A stretch of DNA of 64,000 nt from Celeribacter neptunius (GCF_900113955.1 NZ_FORH01000005.1:62001-126000), one strand, 5' to 3'. Positions 38,512-48,207 are shown, counted from the first letter of the stretch. Notes: generated by a model not told the origin, from the sequence alone. Program-made: numbers and translations.

Positions 38512-39324
38512 TCACGAGGCCCCGACGGGGGGGCTGGTCAAGGTGCTGGCCTGCGGCAGGATCCAGGGACGGCCCGAGGCGGGCGGCGTATTGGTGCGCA
38601 ACGGACAGCCATAGCAACTCGAGAGCGCGTGATCGGTCAGCACCTCCTCCGGCGTGCCCGAGGCGCGGACCCGGCCTTCGCCCAGAAGGGTGACGTGATC
38701 GGCGAACATCGAGGTCAGGTTGAGATCATGCATCACCGCGATGACGCCGCCGCCGGCCTCGGCATAGTCGCGCGCCAGCTGCATGATCTGCAACTGATGG
38801 CCGATATCGAGCGCCGAGACCGGTTCATCGAGAAACAGCCAGCGCGGATGTCCGTCCAGGATCGGCTCCCAGATCTGCACCAGCACCCGGGCCAATTGCG
38901 CCCTCTGACGCTCGCCACCCGAAAGCTCCTGGACCAGCCGGCCCTCGTAACCCGCCAGCCCAACGCGCGCCAGTGCCTGAGACGGCAGGGCGGTAGTGTC
39001 GGCGCGCCCGGTGGCCACCCCGGCACTCAGACCCAGACGCACCAGTTCGAGCACGGTGAAGGGAAAGGCCAGAGATCCGGATTGCGGCAACACCGCCCGG
39101 CGCTCGGCGAGATCGAGCGGAGAGAAGCGTTTCAGATGAGACCCGTCGAAAAGGATCTCGCCAGCATAGTGCTGTTCGCCGGTGAGCGTGCGCAGCAGCG
39201 TGGTCTTGCCGGAGCCATTGGGGCCGACGATGGCGGTGAGCGCCCCGGCGCGGGCGGAAAAACTGACCCGGTCGAGCACCTTGCGCCCCCCGAGCCGCAC
39301 CGAAATGTCATGGCAGTGGATCAT
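38512..39324 (-). CDS. hmuV: heme ABC transporter ATP-binding protein
   Basis: A 270-residue ATPase of the siderophore/heme/B12 importer class. Walker A GPNGSGKT, signature LSGGERQR and Walker [11 protein letters not shown] are intact, and the switch His is in IAVMHDLNLT. The start overlaps the permease gene by 4 bases. It energises HmuU. Confidence 0.9.
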   Translation of the reverse strand: MIHCHDISVRLGGRKVLDRVSFSARAGALTAIVGPNGSGKTTLLRTLTGEQHYAGEILFDGSHLKRFSPLDLAERRAVLPQSGSLAFPFTVLELVRLGLSAGVATGRADTTALPSQALARVGLAGYEGRLVQELSGGERQRAQLARVLVQIWEPILDGHPRWLFLDEPVSALDIGHQLQIMQLARDYAEAGGGVIAVMHDLNLTSMFADHVTLLGEGRVRASGTPEEVLTDHALSSCYGCPLRTNTPPASGRPWILPQASTLTSPPVGAS

Positions 39325-40412
39325 CGGTCCCCCTCCAGAAGCGCGCGGTTTTTCAACAGGATCCACAAGAAGAACGGACCACCGAGACAGGCGGTGACGA
39401 TGCCGATGGGCAGCTCTGCCGGGGCCACGGCGATGCGCGAGACCATATCGGCGAGCAACAGCACCACCGCCCCCAGGAGCGCGGCATTGGGCAAGAGATT
39501 GCGGTGTTCCGGCCCTTGTAGGAGCCGCAGCAGATGCGGCACGACGATGCCGACGAAACCGATGCCGCCGGTGATCGCCACCGAGGCGCCGACCGAGGCG
39601 GCGACCGCGACAATGGCGATCCGCTTCATCCGTTGGGTGTCGATCCCCATGTGGCGGGCCACCGGTTCGCCAAGCGCCAGCGCGTCGAGACTGCGGGCCA
39701 GGAACGGCGCGCACAGAAGCGCGGCGAGGATGATCGGCCCGGCGACCATGATCTTGGCCCATGTGGCGCCGGCGACCGAGCCCATGCCCCAGAAGGTCAG
39801 ATCGCGGAGCTGGTTGTCATCGGCCTTGTAGACGATGAAGCCGGTGAGCGCGCCGGTGAGCGCGCCCAGGGCAATCCCGGCCAGCAGCATGGTCGCGACC
39901 GAGGTCTGACCTCCACGGGTGGCGATGCGATAGAGAATGAGCGTCGAAGCCCAGCCGCCGAGAAAGGCCGCAAACGGCACCAGATAGGGGCCGGCAAGGG
40001 CGGCCAATGCGGCGGGCAGCAAGCCCCCCAGCACGATCGCCGCCACCGCGCCGAACCCCGCTCCGGCGGAGACGCCGACGAGACCGGGATCGGCCAGCGG
40101 GTTGCGAAACAGCCCCTGCATCACCGCGCCGGAAACGGCCAGCGCAGCACCGACGAGCGTGGCCGTCAGAACCCGCGGCATGCGGATATCCCAGACGATG
40201 GTCATGTCGCGCAGCGAGGCCTCGCTCAGCCCCAGCCCGGCGGCCAGAGCGCGCGGCACATCCGTGTCGCCCGCCGCGCCCCAACCGAGCCCCAGCAGCA
40301 TTGCAAGGATGAGCGCCACGATCAGCACGACACGCAGGCGTGCCGCCTTGGCGCGGCGGTCGCCGGCGCCGATCTGCACCGAGTGCGACCGCTCCTGTGT
40401 CAGCTCGACCAT
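39321..40412 (-). CDS. hmuU: heme ABC transporter permease
   Basis: A 363-residue BtuCD-type permease with about ten helices. RMPRVLTATLVGAALAVSGA and MQGLFRNPLADPGLVGVSAG are the family's signature, and GGIGFVGIVVPHLLRLLQGP lies at the expected place near the coupling helix. It dimerises in the inner membrane and pairs with HmuV and HmuT, encoded on both sides. Confidence 0.9.
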   Translation of the reverse strand: MVELTQERSHSVQIGAGDRRAKAARLRVVLIVALILAMLLGLGWGAAGDTDVPRALAAGLGLSEASLRDMTIVWDIRMPRVLTATLVGAALAVSGAVMQGLFRNPLADPGLVGVSAGAGFGAVAAIVLGGLLPAALAALAGPYLVPFAAFLGGWASTLILYRIATRGGQTSVATMLLAGIALGALTGALTGFIVYKADDNQLRDLTFWGMGSVAGATWAKIMVAGPIILAALLCAPFLARSLDALALGEPVARHMGIDTQRMKRIAIVAVAASVGASVAITGGIGFVGIVVPHLLRLLQGPEHRNLLPNAALLGAVVLLLADMVSRIAVAPAELPIGIVTACLGGPFFLWILLKNRALLEGDR

Positions 40413-40413
40413 G

Positions 40414-41307
40414 TCAGTCCCCGAGCGCGGTCAGAAGATCGGCGCGCAGAGCCAGCGCGAGCTTGGCCGTGCGCGGACCAAAACCGAGGGCGGCGGGCGG
40501 CACGAGTACGAAGGCGCCGTTTTCGCCGGCCGGTGTCTGTGCAATGGCGGGCAGGGCGAGCGTGTCGGCGCGCCGCGCGTCGTGTTCCTCCTCGCCGGTC
40601 GGTTCCATCATCAGGATGATATCGGGTGCCGCGGCGATGATCGCCTCATCCGAGGCGATCTTGTAGCCTTGGTAGTCGCTGGCAAAGACGTTTTCGGCCC
40701 CGGCCAGTTCGAGAATGCCATGGGCGCCGGTGCCGCGACCCGCGACATTCAATCGCCCGCCCTGATTGGACAGGATGAACATGACGCGCGGCGCGGTGCC
40801 GGTGCGGACCTGTTCGGCAAGGGTCTTGAAATCGGCCTCGATTCCGACGGCCAAGGCGTCGGATTTCTCCGGAACGCCCAGGGCCGCGCCGATCTTGTGG
40901 ACGCTGTCGAGCACGGCTTCGGCGTTGAACCCGTCGTGGGTCTCGACCATGGGTACGGCGGCGGCGCGCAGCTGGTCGAGCACTTCGGGCGGGCCGGCGG
41001 TGTCGCGGGTGACGATCAGATCCGGACCGGTCGAGAGCACCGCTTCGGCAGAGAGCTGACGCATATAGCCGATATCGGGCAGGGCGGTGACCTCGGGCGG
41101 GAAGAGCGAGGTGGAATCGCGGGCGACCACGCGATCGCCTTCGCCCAGAGCGAAAATGGTTTCCGTCACCGGCCCGCCGACAGAGACGATGGCCGTGGCC
41201 GTCATTGTCGCCGTCGTCGTCGCTTGGGCGGAGCTCCCGGCCTGGGCCGAGAGCGGCAGGAGCATCGCCGCACCTGCGAGCGCGTTTCTGAACAGATGAC
41301 GCGTCAT
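40414..41307 (-). CDS. hmuT: heme-binding periplasmic protein
   Basis: A 297-residue exported binding protein of the cluster A-II class. A signal peptide (FRNALAGAAMLLPLSAQAGS) is followed by VSVGGPVTETIFALGEGDRV and LFPPEVTALPDIGYMRQLSA, the HmuT/ShuT hallmark; the Tyr in IGYMRQLS is the probable heme ligand. The start overlaps the hmuS stop by ATGA. Confidence 0.9.
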   Translation of the reverse strand: MTRHLFRNALAGAAMLLPLSAQAGSSAQATTTATMTATAIVSVGGPVTETIFALGEGDRVVARDSTSLFPPEVTALPDIGYMRQLSAEAVLSTGPDLIVTRDTAGPPEVLDQLRAAAVPMVETHDGFNAEAVLDSVHKIGAALGVPEKSDALAVGIEADFKTLAEQVRTGTAPRVMFILSNQGGRLNVAGRGTGAHGILELAGAENVFASDYQGYKIASDEAIIAAAPDIILMMEPTGEEEHDARRADTLALPAIAQTPAGENGAFVLVPPAALGFGPRTAKLALALRADLLTALGD

Positions 41308-42353
41308 TGCACAAGCTCCGGCAGATCGGCGAGAATGCCATGCCATTGCGCCAGATCGTCGGCTTCGCTCTTACGTTGGCCGAAACATTGGAAGATCAGC
41401 CCGCCTTCGGCATCGAAAGCCTCGAGCGAGATCGCCGGGCCGCGTTTCGTCGGTTTCTCGACGACATAGACCTCGGCCAGATGATCGCCGCGCAGATGCA
41501 GGTTGAAACGCGGGTCCAGCACATTGAGCCACGGCCCCATGGGTTTGATATTGTCGAGCGTGCCCCAGTGGATCTGGATGTTGCCGCGATTGCCGACGAA
41601 AAGGACGACTTTCTGGCCTGCCTCGGAGGTCACGTTGAGAAATGTCTCAACCGCGGCCGGATCGATCCGGCGCACGAAGGGCGCCCCGGCAAGGCGATAG
41701 GCGCCCAATCGGTTCATGCCGAGCTTGGCGGCCAGTCGATTGAACTGATGTGTGTCGGTCATCTTCTGCCACTCGTCGATGAGGATCTCGCGCTTGTCCG
41801 CGTTGATCTTGGCACCCTCGGTGGGCTGGCGCTCTTCGACCGCGAGCTCCGGGCTCTGATCCTCGAGGGTCAGAACCTCCACCAGCGGTTTCCAGGCCTC
41901 ATGGTTCGAGGTTTCGCGCAGGAAGATCTTTTGCAGCGCATCGCCGGCCTGATCGAAGAATTGCAGGGTCCGGCGCAGGCCTTTCGCGGTCTCGTTTTCG
42001 ATGGCGAAACCGAAGGCCCAGTGTTTCGGGAAGATCCGCGTGTCGATTTCCTTGCCCAGCACCATCGAGGCGTGCTGACCGGATTTATATTCTTCGAACG
42101 TGCCGACGCGCTCATGCACGCAAGAGGCGTTGCGGGTGAGCGACATCACCTCGCCCAGAGACGTGAGCCGGGGCATGACCTCATCCGGGTGATAGGCGAT
42201 ACGGGTGACCTTCATGCCGTCGGTGCCGCCGATATGGGCGGCGATCAGCTCGGCTTCGGAGATCCCGAGCGCGGCGGCAAGATCGCGGTCGCGCTTGTCG
42301 GTGTTGGCGGATTTGGCGGCGCGGATCTCGGCGGCGGAGAGGGGCTTGTTCAT
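41304..42353 (-). CDS. hmuS: hemin-degrading factor (HmuS/ChuS family)
   Basis: A 349-residue cytoplasmic protein made of two related halves, as in ChuS, which binds and opens heme or passes it on. Typical stretches are LTRNASCVHERVGTFE in the first half and VLFVGNRGNIQIHWGTLDNI with NVLDPRFNLHLRGDHLAEVY in the second. The ATG at 42353 follows AAAGGA by 6 bases. It is encoded between the receptor and the transporter, so iron release follows uptake directly. Confidence 0.92.
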   Translation of the reverse strand: MNKPLSAAEIRAAKSANTDKRDRDLAAALGISEAELIAAHIGGTDGMKVTRIAYHPDEVMPRLTSLGEVMSLTRNASCVHERVGTFEEYKSGQHASMVLGKEIDTRIFPKHWAFGFAIENETAKGLRRTLQFFDQAGDALQKIFLRETSNHEAWKPLVEVLTLEDQSPELAVEERQPTEGAKINADKREILIDEWQKMTDTHQFNRLAAKLGMNRLGAYRLAGAPFVRRIDPAAVETFLNVTSEAGQKVVLFVGNRGNIQIHWGTLDNIKPMGPWLNVLDPRFNLHLRGDHLAEVYVVEKPTKRGPAISLEAFDAEGGLIFQCFGQRKSEADDLAQWHGILADLPELVQ

Positions 42354-42439
42354 GGCGTTTCCTTTGAAATGAAGCTGTGTGTTGAAGGCAGAGGGTCTGC
42401 GAGGCACGAAGGAAGACCCCGCAGACCGCCGGCCAGAGG

Positions 42440-44425
42440 TCAAAAGACCTTGGCAAGAGAAAGGGTGAGGCTCCGCCCCGGCGCGGTGCGCGAGGACAGG
42501 TAGGGCTGGTAGGTCTCGTCAAAGACATTCTCGACCGAGGCGCGGAACTCCGTGCCCTTGAGCACGCCGCTGTCCGGCGTATAGGCGGCCGAGAGCGTGT
42601 AGACGGTGAAGCTGTCGGACTTGCTGCTGCTGCTGTCGAATTGCACGTTGCGGTCGGTCGACCAGTCGTGGCGGGCTTCGATCGAGAGATCGAGCTGATC
42701 CTGCAGGAAGCGTTTGCCCAGGCTCAGCCGCGCCGAATCCGCGGGGGCATTGTTGAACCAGCTGCCGTCGCCCCAGTTGCCGCGAATGCGCGCGGCGTTG
42801 AAATCGGCGTAGAAGGCCGAATGTGCATAGGACAGTTCGACTTCGACCCCGTCGAGCTCGATATGCTGGTCCGCACCCGAATTGTAATTCGTATAGGTGG
42901 TGTTGTTCCAGACCCGGGTGTTGAACGCGGTGAGCTTGGCCTGCAACCGGTCTTCGGCGGCAAAGGCATCCATCCGGTCAAAGGACAGGCCCGCCTCGAG
43001 CGTCACGGCCTTTTCCGTGGTCTCGATCTTGGTCGCGTTGGTCAGGTCATCGATGATCGGCAGGTTGGTATTATAGGCCATGGTGCCGAAGATGGCGAAC
43101 TCGGGCGTGATCTCATACCGCGCTGCCAGCGCCCCGGCCCAGTCGTCGGCCTTGTAATCGGTGCCATCGGTCGCAAGCCCGTTGTTCTCGCCGGTGATGG
43201 TCTGGCTTTCATAGCGCAGCTGTGGCGTCAGGGTGAGCGCGCCGAAGCGCATCTCATCGGTGACATAGGCGGCGATATAGTCATCGGTGCCGCCCGGGGT
43301 GGAGCCGGCATTCTCGCCGGTGTCGGAGATCGAGCTGCGTTCGCGCCGGCCGATCTCGATCCCGGTCAGCAGGGTGTGATCCACCGCGCCCGTGGTGAAA
43401 TAGGCCTCGTTCTCGGCGATCAGCGCCAGACGCTCGGTGCGGTTGTCGGCGTTGTAAATGGTCGAAGAGGTGGTGCCGGAGAGGTTCGAAATCAGCTCGT
43501 CCGAATAGACCAGCTTCACCGTGCTGTTGATCAGATCATTGCCGAGCGGCGCATACTGCATCGCCAGATAGGCGGTGGTGTCCTCGACATCCGCATCCAC
43601 ACGGACATCGAACAGGGAGCCGAAGAAATCATAGCTGACATCCCGGAGCTGATCCTTGGTCTGCGAGACGGAGGCGGTGAATTTCAAATCGGACGTGGCC
43701 TGATAGCTCGCCTTCAGCATGGCCGAGGAGAGCTTGTACCCGGTATCGGCCTCGGTGACGCCGTCGCCGGTCTCATACTCCCCGGCGTCGCGATAGCCGT
43801 AGAAGGCAATGACATCGAGCCGGTCATCCGGCGCCCAGGCGAGAATGGTCGAACTCGCGCCGCTTTCGCCATTGTTCTGGTAGGACAGTTTTTGACGCAG
43901 CGCGAATGTGTCGCCGTCTTCGAGAAAATCCGCCGCATCCTTGGTCACGGCTTCGACCGTGCCGCCGATGGCGCCGGAGGAGAAGCGAAAGCTTTCGCCC
44001 GGACCCCGGATCACTTTCACCTCTTTGAACAGCTCCGGCTCCATGGTCAGGGTGCCACCCTGGCGGTAGAGTTCTTCCTGGCCCTTGGCGACGCCATCGA
44101 CCACGACCGACACCTTGGTGTTCGAACCGTAGGTGCCGGCATCCGAGCCGAGACCGCGGATATTGAGCGTCGAGCCCTGCGGCGTGGCGCCGTTGGAGAC
44201 GGTGACCCCGGGGATCGTGTCCATCAATTCGGCAAATGTGGCGGCCTGGCGGGCGTCGAGCTCATCCTGGCTCAGAATGGTTTCGGAGGTGGCGGTGTCG
44301 GTCTGAAGCCCCCGCAGGCTTTCGCCCAGTTCGATGGTGCCCAAAAGCAGGTCTTGTGCGAGAAGAGATGTCGGCAGAACGGCCACGAAGGCCGCCCCCG
44401 CCAGAAGCTGAGTGCGCGTGTTCAT
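42440..44425 (-). CDS. TonB-dependent heme receptor
   Basis: A 661-residue outer-membrane receptor: signal peptide (LLAGAAFVAVLPTSLLAQDL), plug domain (PGVTVSNGATPQGSTLNIRG; KVIRGPGESFRFSSGAIGGT) and a 22-strand barrel ending in the aromatic-terminated SLTLSLAKVF. Context with hmuSTUV and TonB-ExbBD assigns it to heme. I could not find the FRAP and NPNL boxes that many heme receptors carry in the extracellular loops; that region here reads GTMAYNTNLPIIDDL. Ligand recognition may therefore differ. Upstream, 44490-44540 is AT-rich and should hold an iron-responsive promoter, but I could not assign a known box. Confidence 0.88.
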   Translation of the reverse strand: MNTRTQLLAGAAFVAVLPTSLLAQDLLLGTIELGESLRGLQTDTATSETILSQDELDARQAATFAELMDTIPGVTVSNGATPQGSTLNIRGLGSDAGTYGSNTKVSVVVDGVAKGQEELYRQGGTLTMEPELFKEVKVIRGPGESFRFSSGAIGGTVEAVTKDAADFLEDGDTFALRQKLSYQNNGESGASSTILAWAPDDRLDVIAFYGYRDAGEYETGDGVTEADTGYKLSSAMLKASYQATSDLKFTASVSQTKDQLRDVSYDFFGSLFDVRVDADVEDTTAYLAMQYAPLGNDLINSTVKLVYSDELISNLSGTTSSTIYNADNRTERLALIAENEAYFTTGAVDHTLLTGIEIGRRERSSISDTGENAGSTPGGTDDYIAAYVTDEMRFGALTLTPQLRYESQTITGENNGLATDGTDYKADDWAGALAARYEITPEFAIFGTMAYNTNLPIIDDLTNATKIETTEKAVTLEAGLSFDRMDAFAAEDRLQAKLTAFNTRVWNNTTYTNYNSGADQHIELDGVEVELSYAHSAFYADFNAARIRGNWGDGSWFNNAPADSARLSLGKRFLQDQLDLSIEARHDWSTDRNVQFDSSSSKSDSFTVYTLSAAYTPDSGVLKGTEFRASVENVFDETYQPYLSSRTAPGRSLTLSLAKVF

Positions 44426-44638
44426 AAGATCCCCAAGGAGAAGCTGTGCGATGATTTTCGCTGGCTACCAGAGGGGCGCTCGCTGCTTTGCAACGAGTCG
44501 ATATATTAGATGATTATTTTTGTAAAGTATTTTTGACGGCTGGTTTTGGTCGCTGTGTTGTCGAGGGGCCAGAGATCCCGTGCGGATCTGGCCGGGGCTC
44601 CGCCAGGACGTGGCCGGAACATGGCCAGGACGCGGTGG

Positions 44639-45313
44639 TCAGGCCCCGTAGCGGGTCATGAACATGCGAACGGCCTCTCGGGCGATTGCCGTGGTCTCCT
44701 GGGCCGCCGGTACGTCGTGACGGCGACCGAACATGCGGGCGCGCCAGATCCCGGCGGTGGACAGTTCGACGAATTGCGTCGCCGCCAGTTCGAGATCTTC
44801 AATCACGAGATTGCCGGCCTCGATCTCGCCGCGCAGAAACTCCTGCAGGCAGCCGAGGAAATGCCGGGCGCCGGTGTCGTAGAACCGCTTGCCCAGATCC
44901 GGCATGCGTTCGACGACGCTGATCACGATGCGCTGGGCATGGATCACGTCCTCGGAGGTGAGCTGGGTCGCCAGCCCGTTGGCATAGGCCAGAAGCCGCT
45001 CTTCGAGCGTGCCGGCGCTGGCGAGTTGTTCGGAAATGCCGTTGAAGAAGGTTTTGCGCTTTTCCTCGACCAGCGCGACGAACAGGTCTTCCTTGTTCTC
45101 GAAATAGACATAGAGCGTGCCTTTCGAGACCCCTGCAGTCTTGCAGATGCTGTTCATCGTGGCCGCATCAAATCCCTGATCGACGAAAGCCTTCCAGGCG
45201 CCGTTGAGGATCTGACCGCGTTTTTCCGGGTCCTGGCCGGCCGCGTGACGGCGTTTTTGCGCCTGTGTTTCGGCCTGTGTTTCGGCCAGCTCTGTGTGAG
45301 TCTGAATGGTCAT
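44639..45313 (-). CDS. TetR-family transcriptional repressor
   Basis: A 224-residue regulator with a TetR DNA-binding domain at about residues 30-75 (AATMNSICKTAGVSKGTLYV followed by YFENKEDLFVALVEE) and an all-helical ligand domain. The first 25 residues are a Gln/Ala/Glu-rich extension; a later start is possible. It is divergent from an EmrAB-type efflux pair, and two 18-base palindromes lie between, so it almost certainly represses both itself and the pump. Confidence 0.9.
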   Translation of the reverse strand: MTIQTHTELAETQAETQAQKRRHAAGQDPEKRGQILNGAWKAFVDQGFDAATMNSICKTAGVSKGTLYVYFENKEDLFVALVEEKRKTFFNGISEQLASAGTLEERLLAYANGLATQLTSEDVIHAQRIVISVVERMPDLGKRFYDTGARHFLGCLQEFLRGEIEAGNLVIEDLELAATQFVELSTAGIWRARMFGRRHDVPAAQETTAIAREAVRMFMTRYGA

Positions 45314-45327
45314 ATGTGCATCTATAA

Positions 45328-45345
45328 TCGAACCAAGCGGTTCGA
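45328..45345. promoter_or_regulatory. TetR operator O1
   Basis: TCGAACC-AAGC-GGTTCGA, a palindrome with seven-base arms, lies 14 bases before the repressor's start codon. It matches the second site, 57 bases away, at 16 of 18 positions. Confidence 0.8.
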
Positions 45346-45384
45346 TGAAGTCTTGATTTTATTCAGGGCTCCGCCTATCTGGTG

Positions 45385-45402
45385 TCGAACCAGGTGGTTC
45401 GA
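45385..45402. promoter_or_regulatory. TetR operator O2
   Basis: TCGAACCAGGTGGTTCGA is a perfect 18-base palindrome, placed 66 bases before the efflux adaptor start. Its near copy O1 lies beside the divergent repressor gene, so the pair probably serves both promoters. Confidence 0.82.
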
Positions 45403-45468
45403 TCCGTTTCTACCTCGCTGTTCTCTGCAGTTATCCGAAAATTTACGCCGCTGTCCGAAAGGTTGCCC

Positions 45469-46626
45469 ATGACTCGCCACGATCGCATCGACGCCACCGA
45501 CACCCCCTCTTCCGAACCGGCTGAAACGCCGGAGGCGACCACAGCGCCCGCGGCCGAGGCGCCGAAACCTGCCGGCCGCAAGAAACGTATTTTCGGCGGT
45601 ATCGCGCTGCTGGCGCTTCTGGCGGGTGGCTCTGCCGGTTATGAGTGGTGGACCAACGGCCGGTTCATGGTCGAGACCGATGATGCCTATGTGCAGGCCG
45701 ATCTGTCGCTCGTTTCCTCGAAACTGCAGGGCTATGTGGCGGAGATCCCGGTCGAGGCGAACCAGCATGTGCTCAAGGGCGATGTGCTGGTGCGGCTCGA
45801 GGATGGGGATTATCGGATCGCGCTGCAACAGGCACAGGCGAAACTGCCGACGCTCGCGCGCACCCTGGCGCGGATCGATGCGGAAATCATCGCTGCCGAG
45901 GCCGGCGTGACCCAGGCTCAGGCGCAACAGGTCGCCGCCGAAGCCGCGCTGCGCACCGCCAGGACGACGCAGGCGCGGGTACAGGGGCTGGCGGATCGCA
46001 AGGTCACCTCACAAGCCGCGCTCGATGACGCCAACAAGGCGCTGGACACCGCCGAGGCCAATCAGGCCGCCGCGCGTGCCGCAATCGCCGGCGCTCAGGC
46101 CCAGGTCGAGGTGCTGAAAGCCCAGCGGGCCGAGACCGAAACCAGCCGTCAGGCGCTGCAGCTCGATATCGATCAGGCGCAGCTCGATCTCGATCACACG
46201 GTGCTGCGCGCACCGTTCGACGGCACGGTCGCCAATATCGCCATCGAATCCGGCGAGCTGGTGAGCGTCGGGGCCCGTTTAGCGGCCGTGGTGCCCGATC
46301 GCGGCCTCTATGTCGAAGCGAATTTCAAGGAAACCCAATTGGCCGGGATCACCCCGGGCGAGATCGCGATGGTGAGCATCGACGCGCTCGATGGCCATGA
46401 AGTCGAGGGCCGTGTCGTCTCGGTCTCGCCGGCCACCGGGTCTGTCTTCTCGCTCTTGCCGGCGGACAATGCCACGGGCAATTTCACCAAGATCGTGCAG
46501 CGCGTTCCGGTGCGGATCGAATTGCCGGCGGATACCCCGGGCCTGCGCGCAGGGCTTTCGGTGGTGGTCGAGATCGATCAGCGCACGGCACCGGCCGGCA
46601 CGGCGGTGGCACAGGCGCTGAAATGA
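45469..46626 (+). CDS. EmrA/HlyD-type efflux adaptor
   Basis: A 385-residue membrane-fusion protein with a cytoplasmic tail rich in Glu/Ala/Pro, one anchor helix (FGGIALLALLAGGSAGYEWW), then TDDAYVQADLS, the EmrA signature, a long coiled coil (about residues 140-245) and the second lipoyl half DHTVLRAPFDGTVANIAIES. The ATG at 45469 follows AAAGG by 7 bases; upstream in-frame starts would lie in the operator. It overlaps the MFS pump gene by ATGA. Together they form an inner-membrane plus periplasmic drug exporter. Confidence 0.9.
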   Translation: MTRHDRIDATDTPSSEPAETPEATTAPAAEAPKPAGRKKRIFGGIALLALLAGGSAGYEWWTNGRFMVETDDAYVQADLSLVSSKLQGYVAEIPVEANQHVLKGDVLVRLEDGDYRIALQQAQAKLPTLARTLARIDAEIIAAEAGVTQAQAQQVAAEAALRTARTTQARVQGLADRKVTSQAALDDANKALDTAEANQAAARAAIAGAQAQVEVLKAQRAETETSRQALQLDIDQAQLDLDHTVLRAPFDGTVANIAIESGELVSVGARLAAVVPDRGLYVEANFKETQLAGITPGEIAMVSIDALDGHEVEGRVVSVSPATGSVFSLLPADNATGNFTKIVQRVPVRIELPADTPGLRAGLSVVVEIDQRTAPAGTAVAQALK

Positions 46627-48185
46627 GCACGCCTGCGCCCGCATCGCAGGAGCCGGAGCTGACCCCGCGTCGGGTCGCGGCCTTCATGGTCATGGTCTTC
46701 GGCATGTTCATGGCGATTCTGGACATTCAGATCGTCTCGGCCTCGCTGGCGGAGATTCAGGCCGGGCTGGGGGCGTCGGCGGATGAAATCAGCTGGGTCC
46801 AGACCTCTTACCTGATCGCCGAGGTGATCATGATCCCGCTTTCCGGCCTGTTGGGGCGGATGATGTCGACGCGGTATCTCTTTGCCGCCTCGGCCGCGGG
46901 GTTCACCATCGCCTCCTTTCTTTGCGCCACCTCCAGCTCGATCAATGAGATGATCCTGTGGCGCGCGGTACAGGGCTTTCTCGGCGGCGGCATGATCCCT
47001 TCGGTCTTTGCCGCGGCCTTCACCATCTTTCCGGCCTCGAAGCGCAATATCGTCTCGCCGATCATCGGTCTCATCGCCACGCTGGCGCCCACCGTCGGGC
47101 CGACCGTCGGCGGCTATCTCAGCCATGCGATGAGCTGGCATTGGCTGTTCCTGGTCAATGTGCCCGCAGGGATCGCGGTGACCATCGGCGTTCTGGCGCT
47201 GGTCGATTTCGACAAGCCGGACTGGAAGCTCTTCGACCGGTTCGACTGGATCGGGCTTGGTGCGCTGGCCTGTTTCCTCGGCGCGATGGAATATGTGCTC
47301 GAGGAGGGGCCGGGCAATGACTGGTTCGCCGACGAGATCGTCGCGGTGATGTTCGTGGTGATGGTCGTGGGCGGGATCGTCACCTTCTGGCGCGCCTTCT
47401 CGCGCAGCAATCCGGTGGTCGATTTTTCGGCCTTCAGCAATGTGAATTTCGCGGTCGGATCGATCTTCAGCTTCGTCATGGGGATAGGGCTCTATGGCAT
47501 GACCTATCTCTACCCGCTCTATCTCTCCGCCATCCGGGGCTACGACAGTCTGATGATCGGCGAGACGGTGTTCGTCTCCGGGCTTGCGATGTTTGTCGCG
47601 GCACCGCTGGCCGGGGTCCTGTCCTCGAAGATCGATTTGCGGCTGATGCTCCTGATCGGGTTCTTCGGTTTCGGCACCTCGTCCTGGATGCTCACAGGCA
47701 TGACGGCGGAGTGGGATTTCCAGGAACTTCTGGTGCCGCAGATCCTGCGCGGTCTGTCGCTGATGATCTGCATGGTGCCGATCAACAATCTCGCGCTGGG
47801 CACGCTGCCGCCCGAGAAGATGAAAAGCGCCTCTGGCCTGTATAACCTGATGCGCAACCTTGGCGGGGCGGTGGGACTCGCGATGATCAACACGCAGCTC
47901 ACGGATCGCAGCGCACTCCATACGGCGCGGCTCAACGAGGCGCTCACATGGTCCAATCCGGAAGCGCTGCGCCAGCTCGACATGATGGCCGCGAACCTTC
48001 AGGCGCAAGGGGTCGATGGCAAGACCGGGGCGCTGGCCCAGCTGGCCGGTCGGGTGGCGCAACAGGCCACCGTGATGTCCTTCATCGATGTGTTCACCCT
48101 GATCACCGCGCTGTTTGCCGGGCTGGCCGTCCTGGCGCTCGCCATGCGTCCGCCGCGGGCCGGGGCAGGCGGGGCGGGGCACTGA
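46623..48185 (+). CDS. MFS drug exporter, DHA2 (EmrB) family
   Basis: A 520-residue inner-membrane antiporter with about 14 helices. Motifs of the DHA2 group are visible: FMAILDIQIVSASLAEIQAG in helix 1, SYLIAEVIMIPLSGLLGRMM with the motif A region, and the antiporter motif in GLIATLAPTVGPTVGGYLSH. Partner of the adaptor encoded just upstream; expelled compounds are unknown, and the adjacent TetR protein presumably senses them. Confidence 0.92.
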   Translation: MSTPAPASQEPELTPRRVAAFMVMVFGMFMAILDIQIVSASLAEIQAGLGASADEISWVQTSYLIAEVIMIPLSGLLGRMMSTRYLFAASAAGFTIASFLCATSSSINEMILWRAVQGFLGGGMIPSVFAAAFTIFPASKRNIVSPIIGLIATLAPTVGPTVGGYLSHAMSWHWLFLVNVPAGIAVTIGVLALVDFDKPDWKLFDRFDWIGLGALACFLGAMEYVLEEGPGNDWFADEIVAVMFVVMVVGGIVTFWRAFSRSNPVVDFSAFSNVNFAVGSIFSFVMGIGLYGMTYLYPLYLSAIRGYDSLMIGETVFVSGLAMFVAAPLAGVLSSKIDLRLMLLIGFFGFGTSSWMLTGMTAEWDFQELLVPQILRGLSLMICMVPINNLALGTLPPEKMKSASGLYNLMRNLGGAVGLAMINTQLTDRSALHTARLNEALTWSNPEALRQLDMMAANLQAQGVDGKTGALAQLAGRVAQQATVMSFIDVFTLITALFAGLAVLALAMRPPRAGAGGAGH

Positions 48186-48207
48186 CCCGCGGCGTGCGGG
48201 CAAGGTG

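Noticed and set aside
42354-42439. GGTCTGCG/CGCAGACC inverted repeat between the heme receptor and hmuS
   Set aside because: The loop is 19 bases and no T run follows; too weak to call a terminator or attenuator.
44426-44638. Possible iron box (Fur, RirA or Irr) before the heme receptor
   Set aside because: The region is AT-rich and promoter-like, but no stretch fits a known consensus well enough.
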